64,000 bases of DNA from Serinus canaria (lineage: Eukaryota; Chordata; Aves; Passeriformes; Fringillidae). The notes under the pieces are model-generated. The model worked only from the letters and a program-made list of their open reading frames with translations. It had not been told where the DNA came from and ran no database searches. Made by a program: the position numbers and the translations under genes. Below are positions 51,514-63,562 of this stretch, in pieces (the stretch's first letter is position 1; the number at the start of each line of letters is the position of its first letter). The stretch covers positions 55,303,180 to 55,367,179 of the forward strand of contig NC_066314.1 in assembly GCF_022539315.1 (NCBI RefSeq), read 5' to 3'.

Positions 51514-53930
51514 TTGTGTGATTTACTATTCAGAGTTGAAATGGTTCTTTTGACTTTTTCTCTGTTAACTGACCAGGAGTGCAAACCTCATTTTCAGTTA
51601 GACACAGATGCTACTGTTTATGGACTGGGTATTGATACAGGAATTAAAATTACTGAAGAGGATGACAGCCTATTAAGAGTCAAAGGTGAACCTCTTACAA
51701 GAAAAAATTACCTTATGTTCTGCAAGAGGTAAAAACTGTAGAATATGTTCACAGCTACTTGTAAGAAAGGGGTTTCTCGTAGGAATGGACCAGCAGTGGT
51801 TCTTCAGATTCAGAACCAGAGGGGCAACTTACTTCCACTACAGACTAAAATAAGTGGAGCTATGGTTTTGTATAAACCCAAAAGACTGAGGCTTTAACAT
51901 TGACTGATATTGATGTCTTGTCCAAATAACTTCATTGTGGAATTGATTGCAAATGCCAGCCCAAACAAAAAAGGAGCAAAGAATTGATTGTTCAGAGTAA
52001 TGAGAATGTTTGGGGAGAGGTGATTTTTTCCTCCTCTCCTGTAGTTTTCACAAGTGCTTATCCAGTGGAACAGTTGCTCCAGGGATTCCCAAGAAACTGA
52101 GTGATTCCCACAGAGAAAATCTGCTACCGGAGTACTATGCCATTTGCAACAGCCATCCTGGAATACAATCTGTCCCAGTGCGAGTGAAAACTCCTGAGTT
52201 TTTTTCACAAGAGTGAAAACTGCATTCACAGGGGAATGGTTCAGAGTTTACCATCAAGTTCTCTATAAAAGATGAGGGGAAAGCAGTAGGTTATAAGATT
52301 TATTAGCCAGCTCAAGGTCTACTGAAAAAGAAGGCTGTAGTGCAATGTCATAATTTAAAAACTGCTGGAAATTTGAAGTGTTGTAAAGTGATATTATCTC
52401 CTTTGCATGGGTTACAAATGGATGTAGAAGTTGCTAAGAACCATTGAGACATAGGAAAAGCCTCTCTTGAGCAGGATTTTGCTAAGCAGCTCTTTCTGAT
52501 ATTTTTAATAAGGACTAGTATTTATTATTTGCTCGGGAATTTTGCAGGAGTTCCCAAAATTACATAGAAGGCATTGTCATTGGGAAGGCATTGTCAGGGC
52601 CCTGATTGCCCTAATAAGTCTTAATGTCCCTGATTAGCCCCACCTTAGCCCTCTACTCGCAATCCTTGAGAGACCAGGAGCTCTATTTAAGCTCAGCCTC
52701 AGCCCCTTCATTCTCTCTTTAATCTTTGCTGGAGAAGTTATGGGTTAGAGCCCTGCTATGCAGCCAGATCTGAAGCCATACTTCAAATCCTAGGCTTCCT
52801 AGCTTGACCTGAACCTGTCTCATCTTCACAGTCTTGCCTTAGGACCTGGATTCTTCACTGGACCTGGCCACCATCTCTGGATTTGTACCTACAGATATTC
52901 TGAAGTTCTGTGGGATGGGGCTTGGCAAGTGAGGCACCTGGCTTGGTGGCCCCAGCACTTCCCTTGGCTCTCCTTCCTCTAGGAAAGAGCCCTGCCCAGG
53001 TTGCTTCCTCACAGATACAAAGTAGAGTAGAGTGTAACAAAGAGGATTAATTAGAGATGACATTTTGGGGTGGGTCATACACAGGTCAGGGAAGTTTTGA
53101 ATTGAAAGTGTTTGAGTAGAGATGCTAGGAAAAGCATTAAATACCTGCCATCTCAGTGCAACAACTTCTGATAAGGTAGTGGAGGAATTCAGAGTGGATG
53201 CTGGCAGTTCAGCTGACTTTCTTATCAACAAGAGGCAGAAATTAGCACTTTGTGCTCCTTTTGAAGCTACAGGAGTGTGGGCCAGTGCTCCTCACTCTTG
53301 ACTGGGGGCTGAAGACTTTGGAAAATCTTTTACTGGACTTTTTTGTGGAGTAGCAATTATTTAGGTCATTCAGAAGCCCGTAACTCCAAAGGGAGGAAAA
53401 CCAAAACGTTCTATGCTTGCTGGATATGTTTAAATACAGCTTGTGATAAATGGGACTATCCACTACTGATATTCTGAGGGTGTAAGCCAGAAGTATTCCC
53501 CTACTCTTAGGTGTGGGTGCTGTGCTGAGAGAAGACCCCGAGCACATGAGCCCTTCATTCAAAAGAAGCTTGGAGTTTCTCAGCTGTGGAGATCAGGACT
53601 GAAGGGTGTGCCAGAGATGACTCTTTTTCAGCAGCAAGTGTCATTCCTCAGATAAAGAGATTTGTTCAAAGCATCTTAGGCCCTGTTTGATTTTACTGGA
53701 TCTAAGATAGTTCCTAAGTTTCTGGCAAACTTTGGAGATTATCATGTCCTCCCCACAGAACATATCACAGATGGAACTACTTGGAACTGGGAGTTTGAGT
53801 CCCTATCACTGCTTTGTGAAGTCAATGCTCATTTTATCTGTGATAATCACTGAGCAGCTGAATGGTTTGGGGAACTTCCAGTTCAGAAGAATTCCTGAAA
53901 ATATCTCACTTAGATTTGATTTGGACTAGA
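51514..53930 (+). other. Unassigned stretch with degenerate, protein-like frames
   Basis: Several plus-strand frames of 60-70 residues occur here (51514-51732, 52010-52216, 53732-53929), separated by stops. Some segments look compositionally protein-like. Near 52682-52690 there is a CTATTTAAG TATA-like element within a promoter-like stretch. This could be an ancient retroelement with an LTR-like segment, but I find no catalytic motif or TG...CA ends with a duplication. I therefore do not call a family. Confidence 0.2.
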
Positions 53931-56900
53931 ATCAAGTCTGAAAAGCCCCCTCAAATTTCCATTGAACTGCAAATCTTGCTTTTGAGCCAAGTCTGATTGG
54001 AAAACTTAAACCGTCTAAACCTTGGATAGGGCCCTGCATGGATCTGATGTGAATGCAAGTAGTGTCACTGGATATAATTTGGGGTTCAGCCCTGGATATA
54101 AATTGTCATATCCAACTGAGAGCATTTCCAGGGTTAAGACTGCTCCTTTCCCTTTCTCATCCTAAAATTTGAGGAAGTACTTGTCAATCTCAAAATTGCA
54201 AAGGCTCTTTCAGTAAGAAGCTGCTGCCCCTGCCCCCCTCATTAGGACACAATGTGTAGGATGCCACAGCCAGAAATTTCTGCTCATATACCTGACACTC
54301 CTCAGGAGCCTTTAGTCATGCATCCCTGCAAGCAGCCTGAAAGAGACCTGGCAGGGAGTGAAAAGCTCTGAAGACAGGTGTGCTGAGCTACAATTTGGAG
54401 TAGCACATGAAAACCCCTAATAGATAGATACTACAGATCTATACTATACATAGCTGCTTAAAATGACGTAATTTGTATTGAGTCCTCTAGAAAGACTCCT
54501 TGACTTTTATTTTCTTTTGAAGTCAACCTTCTGTCCTAAGCTGCTGTGATGAGTAAGTGAAGCTAACAGATATGGCTGTGAATTGTCTTGAATTGGATCC
54601 TAGAGCCTCCCTTATAATTCTAGTAAGCCATAAGAAGCTGTAAAGCTTCTCCAAGAAACACTACAGTAGAAGTGATGATACAAAGAGTCTTCTTTGAGTT
54701 CCCTTCTGCTCAAGCCAACAGGGTGGCATCAGAGAAATAGCTGACCAACCAGTTCCTCCTCCAATTGGAGCAACCTGCAATGGCCTAAGTTGTGAGTCAG
54801 CAGGTAGCAGATGTTATAACACACACATGTAACTTGCTAGAATAATTTTCACAGTTTAGGAGCTAGTTTCTTTTATTCACTGCATGGATCCTGTTTGTCA
54901 CCTTACTGTTTTCAAATGGGCAGTAAGGAGAAAAAAAGTGTTGGTACAGAGAGATGAGGATCCTTTCATACTAAAGTTAAGGAATAGGGACAAGGAAAGG
55001 AAAATTCTACAGTAGGAATTTTTTTACTCATGGTGCCAAGAAAAAGTATGAAAGATAATACTATGAAGGTTGGAAAATAGGAATCTCATGCCACTGATGT
55101 TAGAACCTCAGAAATAATGTGTCAAAGATGTTGGAACATTTAGAATACAATCTTTTACTGTTTCAATGTCATCAACATGTTGTTCTCACTATTTTCTGAG
55201 ACAGGAGATTTTGAGTCAATTTGTCTTCAACATGTTAAATGTACTGTGTGTAGGAGGGCAAGCTAACCGTATTTATAAAGTATTACAAGGGAGAATGCTA
55301 ACTTATATTTGCACTCTTGAAAACTGTATTTTTTCTGACAGAAAATACCACATATTCAACACCCGGGCAGGTGTGAGAATACTGCTTCTTAGAAAAATGG
55401 CTTTAACAAAGAAGAAATATGCTGGGGGTAACCCTGCCTGTGGTGTTGAAGAAACACAGACTAGTTTATTTGGCTCTTGTTACTTTGCTTAAACTGCTCT
55501 CAAACCAGGTACTCATCCATCTTCCCTACACAAATTATCTCTCAGAATGATACCCTAAGATACCTTTTCTTGCTGACCTTGAAGTATTGGTCCCCTTTCT
55601 GCTTCATGCATTGCTCTAATCTTCTCAGCTCCATCTTTTTTGACTTAATTTTGTGTTGCTCTTTGTGATGTACAGGAAGAATTTTTTCTCTTTTTCTGCC
55701 TTAATGTTAACTTTGTTACACCTTTCCTGCAGGTTTTGATAGAGCAAATGAAACTCAACCCTTTGCATTTTTCTTATTTTTAACTCTGGCTGGTTTATAC
55801 CTGTTGTGTGATTCCAAGGGTCTCAGTTGTCCAGTCTGCTCCTTCTGACCAAGTTGTTTTTTCACTGTCTGGTACAACCTGTGCAGTACAACATCCCTCT
55901 CTGCTGCTGTACATACTAAAATCCAGCCAGAAGTTGGGCTACTTTGTGCTAATTCCATATTTTGCAGCAATATTCAAGAGACTCCACCTCTCTAAGAGTT
56001 GCTTCTGACTGAGGTGCTCTTCCTGCACGTGGTCTCCATAGTACTGGACTTCTATGTCTGTTCTTTTCATGTCCCCTTTCCCACTTGGCAGCTGCCAAAC
56101 ACCTTTGGTATTTTCCCTGTTACTTTTCCTAAATGCCTGTTTCCTGTACACACACACAACTGAGATTGTGACTGTGTGTATTCCTGTACCTACATTCCCC
56201 GATATTTTCCTGCAATCTGTTTAAGATCAGTGGTTGTTTATTTGAAACTTCACCCTGAAAATCTAATTTAAATATATGCTCTTTACATTTTTAACTTTTG
56301 CCCTTTTCATTTTTCCCTGCATAAATTTCCCTCTCAAGGCAGATAATTCCTCCAGTCTCATCTTTTTCAACACTTACTTTTTATTTTCTAAGCAGCTTTG
56401 TATTTCCTCCACTTTCAATGGCTGTTGGTCAAACCTCAACATGTACATTTCTGCAGAGCAGTCATCCCATATAATTAAAATATCTAAAAATCCTTGTACC
56501 ACTTACCATAGGTAGGTTTGGTAATATTTCTACATGATTAATTAATCCTTAAATGCCATCCTGTTTCTGAGAGGGATGCCATATGTTTGATTTTCCCCCC
56601 TTCAAGCAGAGGTGACATAGCTGCTTTTGCTAATCATGTGAAAGGTGGTATCATATGCAGAGAGAGGATAACAAGCAGGCTGAAGCCAAACAAGTCTAAG
56701 GGGTTCACAACTTGAGAGTCATGGTCTGACACCTCTCTCCTTTTCTTCCCTACTCTGCCAAATATTTCTTCAAAACATGACTGGCTTCTTCTCTTGCTAA
56801 AATAGGGGTCCTTGCCATACTGTGTCTTATGTCATAGATACTACAATCTGTTCTCCTTTGGCTTTATAACAGCAACCTTGCTTATTCAAGCTAAGCCACT

Positions 56901-59900
56901 AGAAGCCATAGTTCTTGGATGTCAGTCCCAAAGCTCAGTCTCTCTTTCCCTCTCCACTTTAAATTGTTGTGTCAGATTTTCACACTGAGCAGAACGTCAT
57001 CAGTTGCCTTTCAGCACTTAGTGCCTGTCTGGTGACATTTCTGTCAGCTTGAACCCAGCAAACACTCTCCTTCTACAAACTGGTATGGACCATCCTCCTT
57101 CCCTGCTCGCTTAAACCAAGCCCATGTGCCTGGAACATTGTGCTTCATGTTGTGGCTTGTAGCCTCACTTATCAGCTGTACTGCAGTAATCTCATTTTTC
57201 TGAATCTTGCCATTAATGATATTAAATGTCCAAAATAAACAGTCCAGCCCTTAAATATCAAAACTAGGCTGGTGCTTTATGGAGATGTACATCTTATTGT
57301 TCACTGTGGTGTCTCGAGGAAGAGCAATCTCTGACTGAAAATATTGTCATGGTTGAGATGTTTGCATGGGCACTCTTGCACACACGGATCCTTGACATCT
57401 AAAAATATCCTAATCTAAATAACCTTCTTTTCGTCAGCAGAGCTAGTTGTAATGTTTCTGGTCACTTAATTCACTAATGCTTGAAAGTTTGGTTTGTCCG
57501 GAACCTTGCTGCCTGGCAAATTTGTTAAAATCAGTTAATGACTTGTGGAGGTACTCTGGGAGAGACAGATGTGCATGTGCACACTGAGAACATGATTGCA
57601 CACGTGAAAACCCTAGAAAGAAGCTTTTAATGTTTGTGGACATGATATTTATGTTTTATTGTTACGCACCCTGTTTATTTCCCCTCACTGACATACCTGA
57701 TAATGTTGCCTCACTTTCTATTGTTTTCATTGGGTGTAATGCTTTCTTATACCAGCACTCCCTTAAGTTTCCATGGGTTTAAGGTTACAGGTTCCTTCTC
57801 CTGTCTTCTGTAGCTCAGATCATCACCTGCCAAAATAGGCCAAGTGTAGGTATCCTGTGAACACATAAAATAATGTATATAAACTACTTTCAGGGAGCAC
57901 TACAAGTTTTTGGGTTTAAGGATATTTTAACTTAGCACAAGGCAGCTGAAAAAACAGTTTTGTACCAATGTGCATAGATGGAGAAGCTGGATACTTCTCT
58001 TAGTTTTATTGCTTTTCCTGAAAGAACAAAGAGCTCTGGTGGCAGAGGTCGCATTTGTATCTGAATTTTGGACAGTGGCAAGCACTCAATACAGTTATTG
58101 GTACATGGGCAGGCCTATTCACAAATAGGGGTGCCTTAATAACATTTCTAAATTCAGCATTTGGCCGCTCTGTTAAGGTCCTCTAGGGCTCACACAATGT
58201 GAATTCATTCAGCAACAATGCTGGGAACTTTATAAAAGCGAGACTAAACAAAAATAAATAAATAAACAAACCTCCAATCAGCTACCAAAACTCTCACTTG
58301 AGACCTAAAATTTGGATATTATTCAAACCACAAAGCAAAATGAGGTGAGAAGCACACTTGTAGCTGTTGAAATAGGTCTGGAAGTTGGAAGAATCTCCAC
58401 TTAGTTTCAGTGATGCAAATCCTTTAAAAGGCAAGAGCTCAGTGTGCTGGATCCAGAAAGATTTGAGTTATTCCTCTAAAGTGGATGAAATGACAGAGGC
58501 ATAAAAATATCTTCTTGATATCTGATGGTGTTAAGGTTATAGCTGAAGTGTATTTGCACTAATAATGCATGACTTGTAATGGGACACTTCAAATCGAGGT
58601 CTGTGCCCACACTGTAATCTTTTTTTTTGGATTTTACTGTGAATGTAATGAATTAGAGCTAGGTTTGTCTAAATCTGAGCAATAACAAGTGAGGTACTTA
58701 AAATTCAGGGGAAAAGAAGAAAACAAGATGGAATTGCAGTGTTCTTGTAAACTCTATGGAGCACGCTCTAATTCTTTCTCAGCACTTGCACCATGCCCAG
58801 ATTAATAGAAGGACCCTAATTACGGATCTGGAGCAAGAGAATAGAAGATAAAATAATCTTCAAGAGACCCAAATCACAAAGCAATAGCATCTGAGACAAA
58901 AATGTCATTAAACATGCTGCAAACATGCTGAAATTAAATCTACTAAGGGGATGCTTAGTCAGAAGATTTTACAAAGTTGAGTGCTTTGTCTACAAAATGC
59001 CTATTACATTCTGCATGTATATTATGCAATGGTTTCCACCTTCCTAAATTTGTTATATGTTAAATTTTTTTTCCTAATTACTCTCCTTAATTTTGTTTAA
59101 TTACTTCCCACACTCTTAAACCACATAAAAGAACATCTACAGAATGAATTGTGCTTATCACTATCCAAAAAGAAAGCATAAAAAGTCCCTAGACCTGTTA
59201 ATTCTGCAGCTGCTGAGGCACCTGTGCTGTAGCAAGGTCACCACAGAGGAAGATTCTCTGGTCTACACTCAGTTTCACTAATAAGTGATTCTGGATACCA
59301 TGCAACTTTCACTGATGTTAATATTAGAACTCAGTGGTTAGTGACTTGTTTTGAGTCATGCAATATTATGCCTTCATTTACTTTGGCAAAAAAGGTACTG
59401 AATGAAGAATAGAATAGAATAAGCTTTTTTTCCCTGAGAAAACAATTCTAGGGGGACGATGAAAAAGGGGAATAAACAAACTACTGGGAGAGGAAAAAAT
59501 ATATCTAAATTGGAGATTTGAGTTGCTACACAAAGGATTTCTAAGCGGTGCTCAGATGTTCCCTTACACTTTCTCTTGTACCTAAAGTCCCTGTGAGGTA
59601 AACCTGAGTTTATACTTTAGATGCTTGGTTCTGGAGAGGTTGATGGATTCTCTGCTTTCCAGGAAAAGCCCTAAGTAGAAAGAAGATGACTTTTTTGAAT
59701 ACACCTATCTTCAAATCCCCTTTTATATTTTTTTCTTTTCCTCCAAAACTGTCCTAACCATTAAACTACACAAGGCTAAATAACCTCAACTTCATTTAAA
59801 CAACTTTCCTTATGAATCTGGCCACTTCTTTCCAAATCTTCATTCTTCAGAAATAAAACACTTCAGGTCAAACAAAATGTTTCCTTTCACTTGGAAAGGA

Positions 59901-62571
59901 ATGTTTTCCCTTTCCTTAAAGCTAAAAATGTAACTGTGGGTCATTCTGAAGCCAAATGTATATTAGATTCAGCTACCAAAATAATTTATTAGCACAGCTC
60001 TATGGCAGGGTGTTTTTCATGGCAAATTAACAACTCTAGTGTGCCTTAAGACCTTTGGATGAAAGGGATTATACAACTGGAAGGGATCATTTGGTCTATT
60101 TAATTTGCCTTTAGTAAAATGATGGAGGAAATAATCAGCATATTAAACATACATGAAATATTTTTGGAATGTGTAGTCTGCTGGAAAGGAATGAATAGTT
60201 CATGTTATTAGCTGGAAAATGAAGTATATATAATCCACGATGTGTTGTCATCAAACCCCTACTAGGAGAGTGCAAGACTAAATGTGCTATTTTTATCTTC
60301 TTCTTTCCTGTTTGTTTGTGGCTTTGGCAGAACAAAAAAAGACCTGGATAAAATGAGAGAGATTGTTTTTCATTTATCATGATTGTGTTTCAGGTGCTGT
60401 CTTCAGCATGAAGGCACAATAAGCTTTTCATTCATTATTTGCATTAGAGTAGGGCATGGAAGCCTAGGCTGGTATCAAAACTCCACCTCTAGGCACTCTG
60501 TGCTCATGGGGAGGAAGGGTCTCTGCAACTGAGGAGTTTATGACAAAACAGTTATGGCAAATGATGAGAGGTGAACAAAGCCACAGAGGAGGAACCCTGT
60601 GTTCACCCTGTACCTGGAACATCATGCCAGTGCTTGCCTTCTGCCCTGCTGCCTCCCCTGATCCCTAATGGATGTGCATCCTTATTGGAAGAATGTGATA
60701 CAGGAGTCACTACAAAGTGCACACGTACATACCTGTGCTATTTTAACTTTGTGACAGAAATTTTAAAATAAATATATTCCTTTCACCTCCCAAATCTGAC
60801 CTAGCAAGAACATTCATTTTAAAAACCTGGTGGTAATGCCATACAAGGCCCATATTAATTGGCCTTCAAACCATACCCTTTGTAAGAGAAAATGGGATGG
60901 TACATGCCTAGTCTTATTTTATTGCAGTATTTTAACAACAGATGCAATGCTGCCTTTGTTATTATCCTTTATTCCTCAGACAGTGTTCCCCCTCCTAATT
61001 ATTACTTGTCATCTTCAGTAAGATTGAGAAATGGCATTTTTTTGAGCTCAGGTAAATATCAAAGCAATCTTACTTGTAATGACAGAGCTGCTTTCACGGG
61101 GAGTGAAGTGTAATGAACTAAAAAAGGAATTTAATATGCTTTCCAAACTAAATAATGTATTAATTTCTGCTGAACAGTGGTCCCCAGCCCCCTTGAAAAT
61201 AGCAGGTCTTTTATAAATACCTGCAAAGTTTGAGGGTGGTTTGGCAATCAGTAGCCAAGAATCAAAAGGTAGATCAGGGCCATCTCCTTCAGCTCAAAGT
61301 TACCCATGATACCCACACGGGGGCTTTGCCCAGGGCTCTCTGTGGGGACACTGGGCTGTATCCTTTGTCTCTCCCCTGGTTTTGCTCCTTTCCTGCTGGC
61401 AGTGGAGGATGTCACTGATCCCATTCCCACTGTGTGAGCTCCAAGTTTACTCTCTTGCCATCCATCACAACGTGCAGCATCTTCCTTGCTGGAATGAGGA
61501 TTATACCTCCCCCTCAAAAATGGCCAGGTTTCAGCTTTTGTGATAGCAGAGAACTGTTTGAATATAGAAATTCTAAAGGTTTGCAAATCAAAGGCATATT
61601 AAAAAACAGGCAATTTCTCTTTAGTATTTCCTTAAGGGAGATACTCTTTTGTTTTAGGTACATGTTTATTTAAAAGGAATAGGAGAAGATAAGGAACACA
61701 TTCAGCCCAGCAGTTTTAACCTCTTGAAGAATTCTTTAGGATTGTGCTGAAAAATCAGTGCATTGAATGATTTTTTTTTTCCCTGGCAACATTATTTTTT
61801 TTCCTGTCTGAAACATATTTTTTTACTTAAGAAAAGGAAACAAACAAAAAAAATCCAAACAATTTAAGGTAGAATTTAGTGATTACTCTCTGTAGCATGG
61901 CTTAAGGTCATTTAAAGCAGCGTTGTTGAGAGTGTGGGCACGGAAACCTGTATTCCACCACTCTCTACAGAATACTCATAATTAAGCATTCTTATCTAGG
62001 TAGAGAGAAACAGACTCCCAAAAGTGTTAAGGAATAAAGGAACAGTCCCTAAAACTGAGAAATTTTTCCAGGCTATTGCTGATACAGTGGAACTCACAAA
62101 GCTGGCTAGAAATTTGCTGCTTAAGAACTATTAAAAAAAAATCTAATTTTGTTCATTAAACTCAAATCCATTTAATTTAAATCAATACTTAATGAGTGAA
62201 ATAATCTTTTTCAGTCCAGGAAAAAAAAGCAAGGACGTGCATCACAGGCTTGATTTTCCAGCTGTATTACATTTCTCTGTATATTACTCCTATTATTTGA
62301 AAACAAGTCAGTAGTACTCATAGATATCCTTTAGTTTTTTAGACCGAGGTGACAAAATATCTTTTTTTTTTCGTTAAAACATAAACAAGAAACTTTTTCA
62401 ATCAGAACTCAGAAACAGCTCTTCATCATGGTTTTGGAAGTAAAAGACTAAGTTCTCCTACACCACGCCGATGACTCGGGGAGCACTCACACTCTCACGT
62501 TCTTCCTAATACTTGAAATCAAGGTCTAAAATAAGAATTTGTTTAAAAAACATGTTATTTAAGCCACTTAC

Positions 62572-62636
62572 TTTTTTTTTTTAACAGGCTCTTAAAAAAA
62601 ATTCGTCTGGAGAAGGATATTGAGAAGGCATTTCCT
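62572..62636 (-). other. Putative minus-strand first exon downstream of a TATA box
   Basis: The segment starts about 30 bp downstream of a minus-strand TATAAAAG box and ends at 62572. There the minus strand reads AAA|GTAAGTGG, a near-ideal donor. Promoter spacing and donor together give a coherent first exon of about 65 bp, with no long open frame. It points toward MPPED1, 32 kb away, and could be an alternative upstream non-coding first exon of that gene or belong to an unknown lncRNA. Its existence is inference. Confidence 0.4.
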
Positions 62637-62659
62637 GTGAGGTACCGACCTTCACTTTC

Positions 62660-62765
62660 CTTTTATACTCCGCTTTTCACCCGGTTTTCTCCCCGCTTTC
62701 CCGCGGCCCCGGGCCCGGCCCAATCCCGCGGCGGCGCCTGAGGCGGCGCGGGCGGGGCGGGGGCG
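62660..62765 (-). promoter_or_regulatory. TATA / CCAAT / GC-box promoter architecture
   Basis: On the minus strand, in the order expected 5' to 3', are GC boxes (CCGCCCC, about 62763-62750), an inverted CCAAT box (ATTGG, 62724-62720) and a TATA box (TATAAAAG, 62667-62660). The predicted start is near 62637. The surrounding 62690-62870 bp is dense in CpG, forming a small CpG island. This spacing is typical of a functional RNA polymerase II promoter. Confidence 0.5.
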
Positions 62766-62870
62766 CCCCCTCGTGGCAGGCGCGGGAGCGGCCGCTCGGC
62801 CTCCTCCGGCCCGGGGCCTGCCCTCAGGGGAAGGCCGCGAGTGGCGCCGAAGGAGCGCTCGTTTGGGAGT
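62690..62870. promoter_or_regulatory. Small CpG-rich island
   Basis: About 180 bp of very GC-rich DNA with many CpGs, including CGCGGCGGCG and GGGCGGGGCGGGGG, in otherwise AT-rich surroundings. It ends abruptly where a CR1 fragment begins. Frames across it are GC-driven. Confidence 0.7.
62763..62777 (-). promoter_or_regulatory. CTCF-like binding motif
   Basis: The minus strand reads GCCACGAGGGGGCGC, matching the vertebrate CTCF core (CCANNAGGGGGCGC-like) at all but one of the informative positions. It lies in the CpG island immediately upstream of the TATA promoter. Confidence 0.55.
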
Positions 62871-62987
62871 TGGCGTTGGGAAATTCTTCACCGAAAGGGT
62901 AGGGAAGCTTTGGGACAGGCTGCCCAGGGAAGGGTTTGATTTGCCAACTGTCAGAGTGTTGCAGAAACTCGTGGATATGGTGCTTAG
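62871..62987 (+). mobile_element. CR1 LINE 3' fragment, left part (interrupted)
   Basis: This reads AAATTCTTCACCGAAAGGGT, then GGGACAGGCTGCCCAGGGAA and ATATGGTGCTTAG, close to the CR1 segment just upstream of the 3' UTR. It stops at 62987, where an LTR begins, and resumes at 63467. The 5' limit is the abrupt change from CpG island sequence, about 62871. Confidence 0.82.
62984..62987 (+). repeat. Target-site duplication, left copy (TTAG)
   Basis: TTAG directly before the LTR start. It matches 63467-63470 after the LTR. Confidence 0.75.
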
Positions 62988-63466
62988 TGTGTGGTAAAAT
63001 TCACAATGCTGCAGGTTTATGTCCAAAAAGGAGACAGAGTTATTAGAACATTATTTGAATAAAGGAAGAGGTCATGGGGTCTCTCAAATTGTTGGGGGAT
63101 GCAGCCACCTTTTTATTCTCATTTTCCAGACACATCACCCTCTTCCTTCCCTCACTGGCTGAGGAATATGGAAAGTACAGATTTCCCAAATCACCTACTC
63201 TGTGCCCCCCTCTAATATGCTCCACACCCCCCTTTTTTTCCCCCCTCTTATAACAAAACACTATTCATAATTGGATTAAGTCTTTGTTCGTTTTCTCTAA
63301 GCTGAGGAACTTTACTCAGCCTTGGCTAAGCAGCACTCTGTGTCAATTAGCAATATTTTCTAGAACTGACAATTTCTTTCATTAGCTCCCTATCTGCAAG
63401 GTCCTGGCCCTATCTACAAGCAGATTCCCATGGTTTGTTTGTAGCACATTCACCTTATTCATTTCA
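62988..63466 (-). mobile_element. Solo LTR nested in CR1 (second family)
   Basis: This 479-bp element has TG...CA ends (plus strand TGTGTGGTAA ... TTCATTTCA). It is flanked by a 4-bp duplication TTAG (62984-62987 and 63467-63470). Excising it rejoins a continuous CR1 sequence. A minus-strand AATAAA (63117-63112) about 125 bp from the end at 62988 shows that the LTR is oriented on the minus strand. No internal retroviral sequence remains. A 4-bp duplication points to an ERV1-type (class I, gamma-like) element, unlike the LTR at 436. The family name is not determined. Confidence 0.8.
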
Positions 63467-63470
63467 TTAG
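63467..63470 (+). repeat. Target-site duplication, right copy (TTAG)
   Basis: TTAG directly after the LTR end. The CR1 continues from this copy. Confidence 0.75.
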
Positions 63471-63562
63471 GGACATGCTCTGTGGTAGGGCTGTCACTGC
63501 GATGTTGCTGGTTGGACTCAATGACCTGGGAGGTCTTTTCCAACCTTACTGATTCCATGATC
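63467..63562 (+). mobile_element. CR1 LINE 3' fragment, right part and tail
   Basis: This continues the CR1 interrupted at 62987. It has TTAGGGACATG, GGTTGGACTCAATGA and GAGGTCTTTTCCAACC, ending in GATTCCATGAT, a variant of the ATTCTATG-type tail. Confidence 0.85.

Larger units (their letters stand above)
44451..62570. other. Intergenic or upstream region, no gene supported
   Basis: About 18 kb of AT-rich DNA between the CpG island and the GC-rich island near 62.7 kb. It has a tandem 11-bp repeat at 47312 and an ATATAA microsatellite at 49711. At about 51.5-54 kb there is a stretch with several moderately open frames that I cannot assign. By human synteny SCUBE1 should lie beyond, but none of its EGF-like exons (Cys-rich CxxxxGxxxC patterns) occurs here. 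Confidence 0.6.

Noticed and set aside
55166..55492. 108-codon plus-strand frame
   Set aside because: No family resemblance, no promoter or splice context and no conserved motif visible.
62652..63026. 124-codon minus-strand frame over the GC-rich island
   Set aside because: It runs from LTR through CR1 into the CpG island, so its sequence is a composite of unrelated elements.
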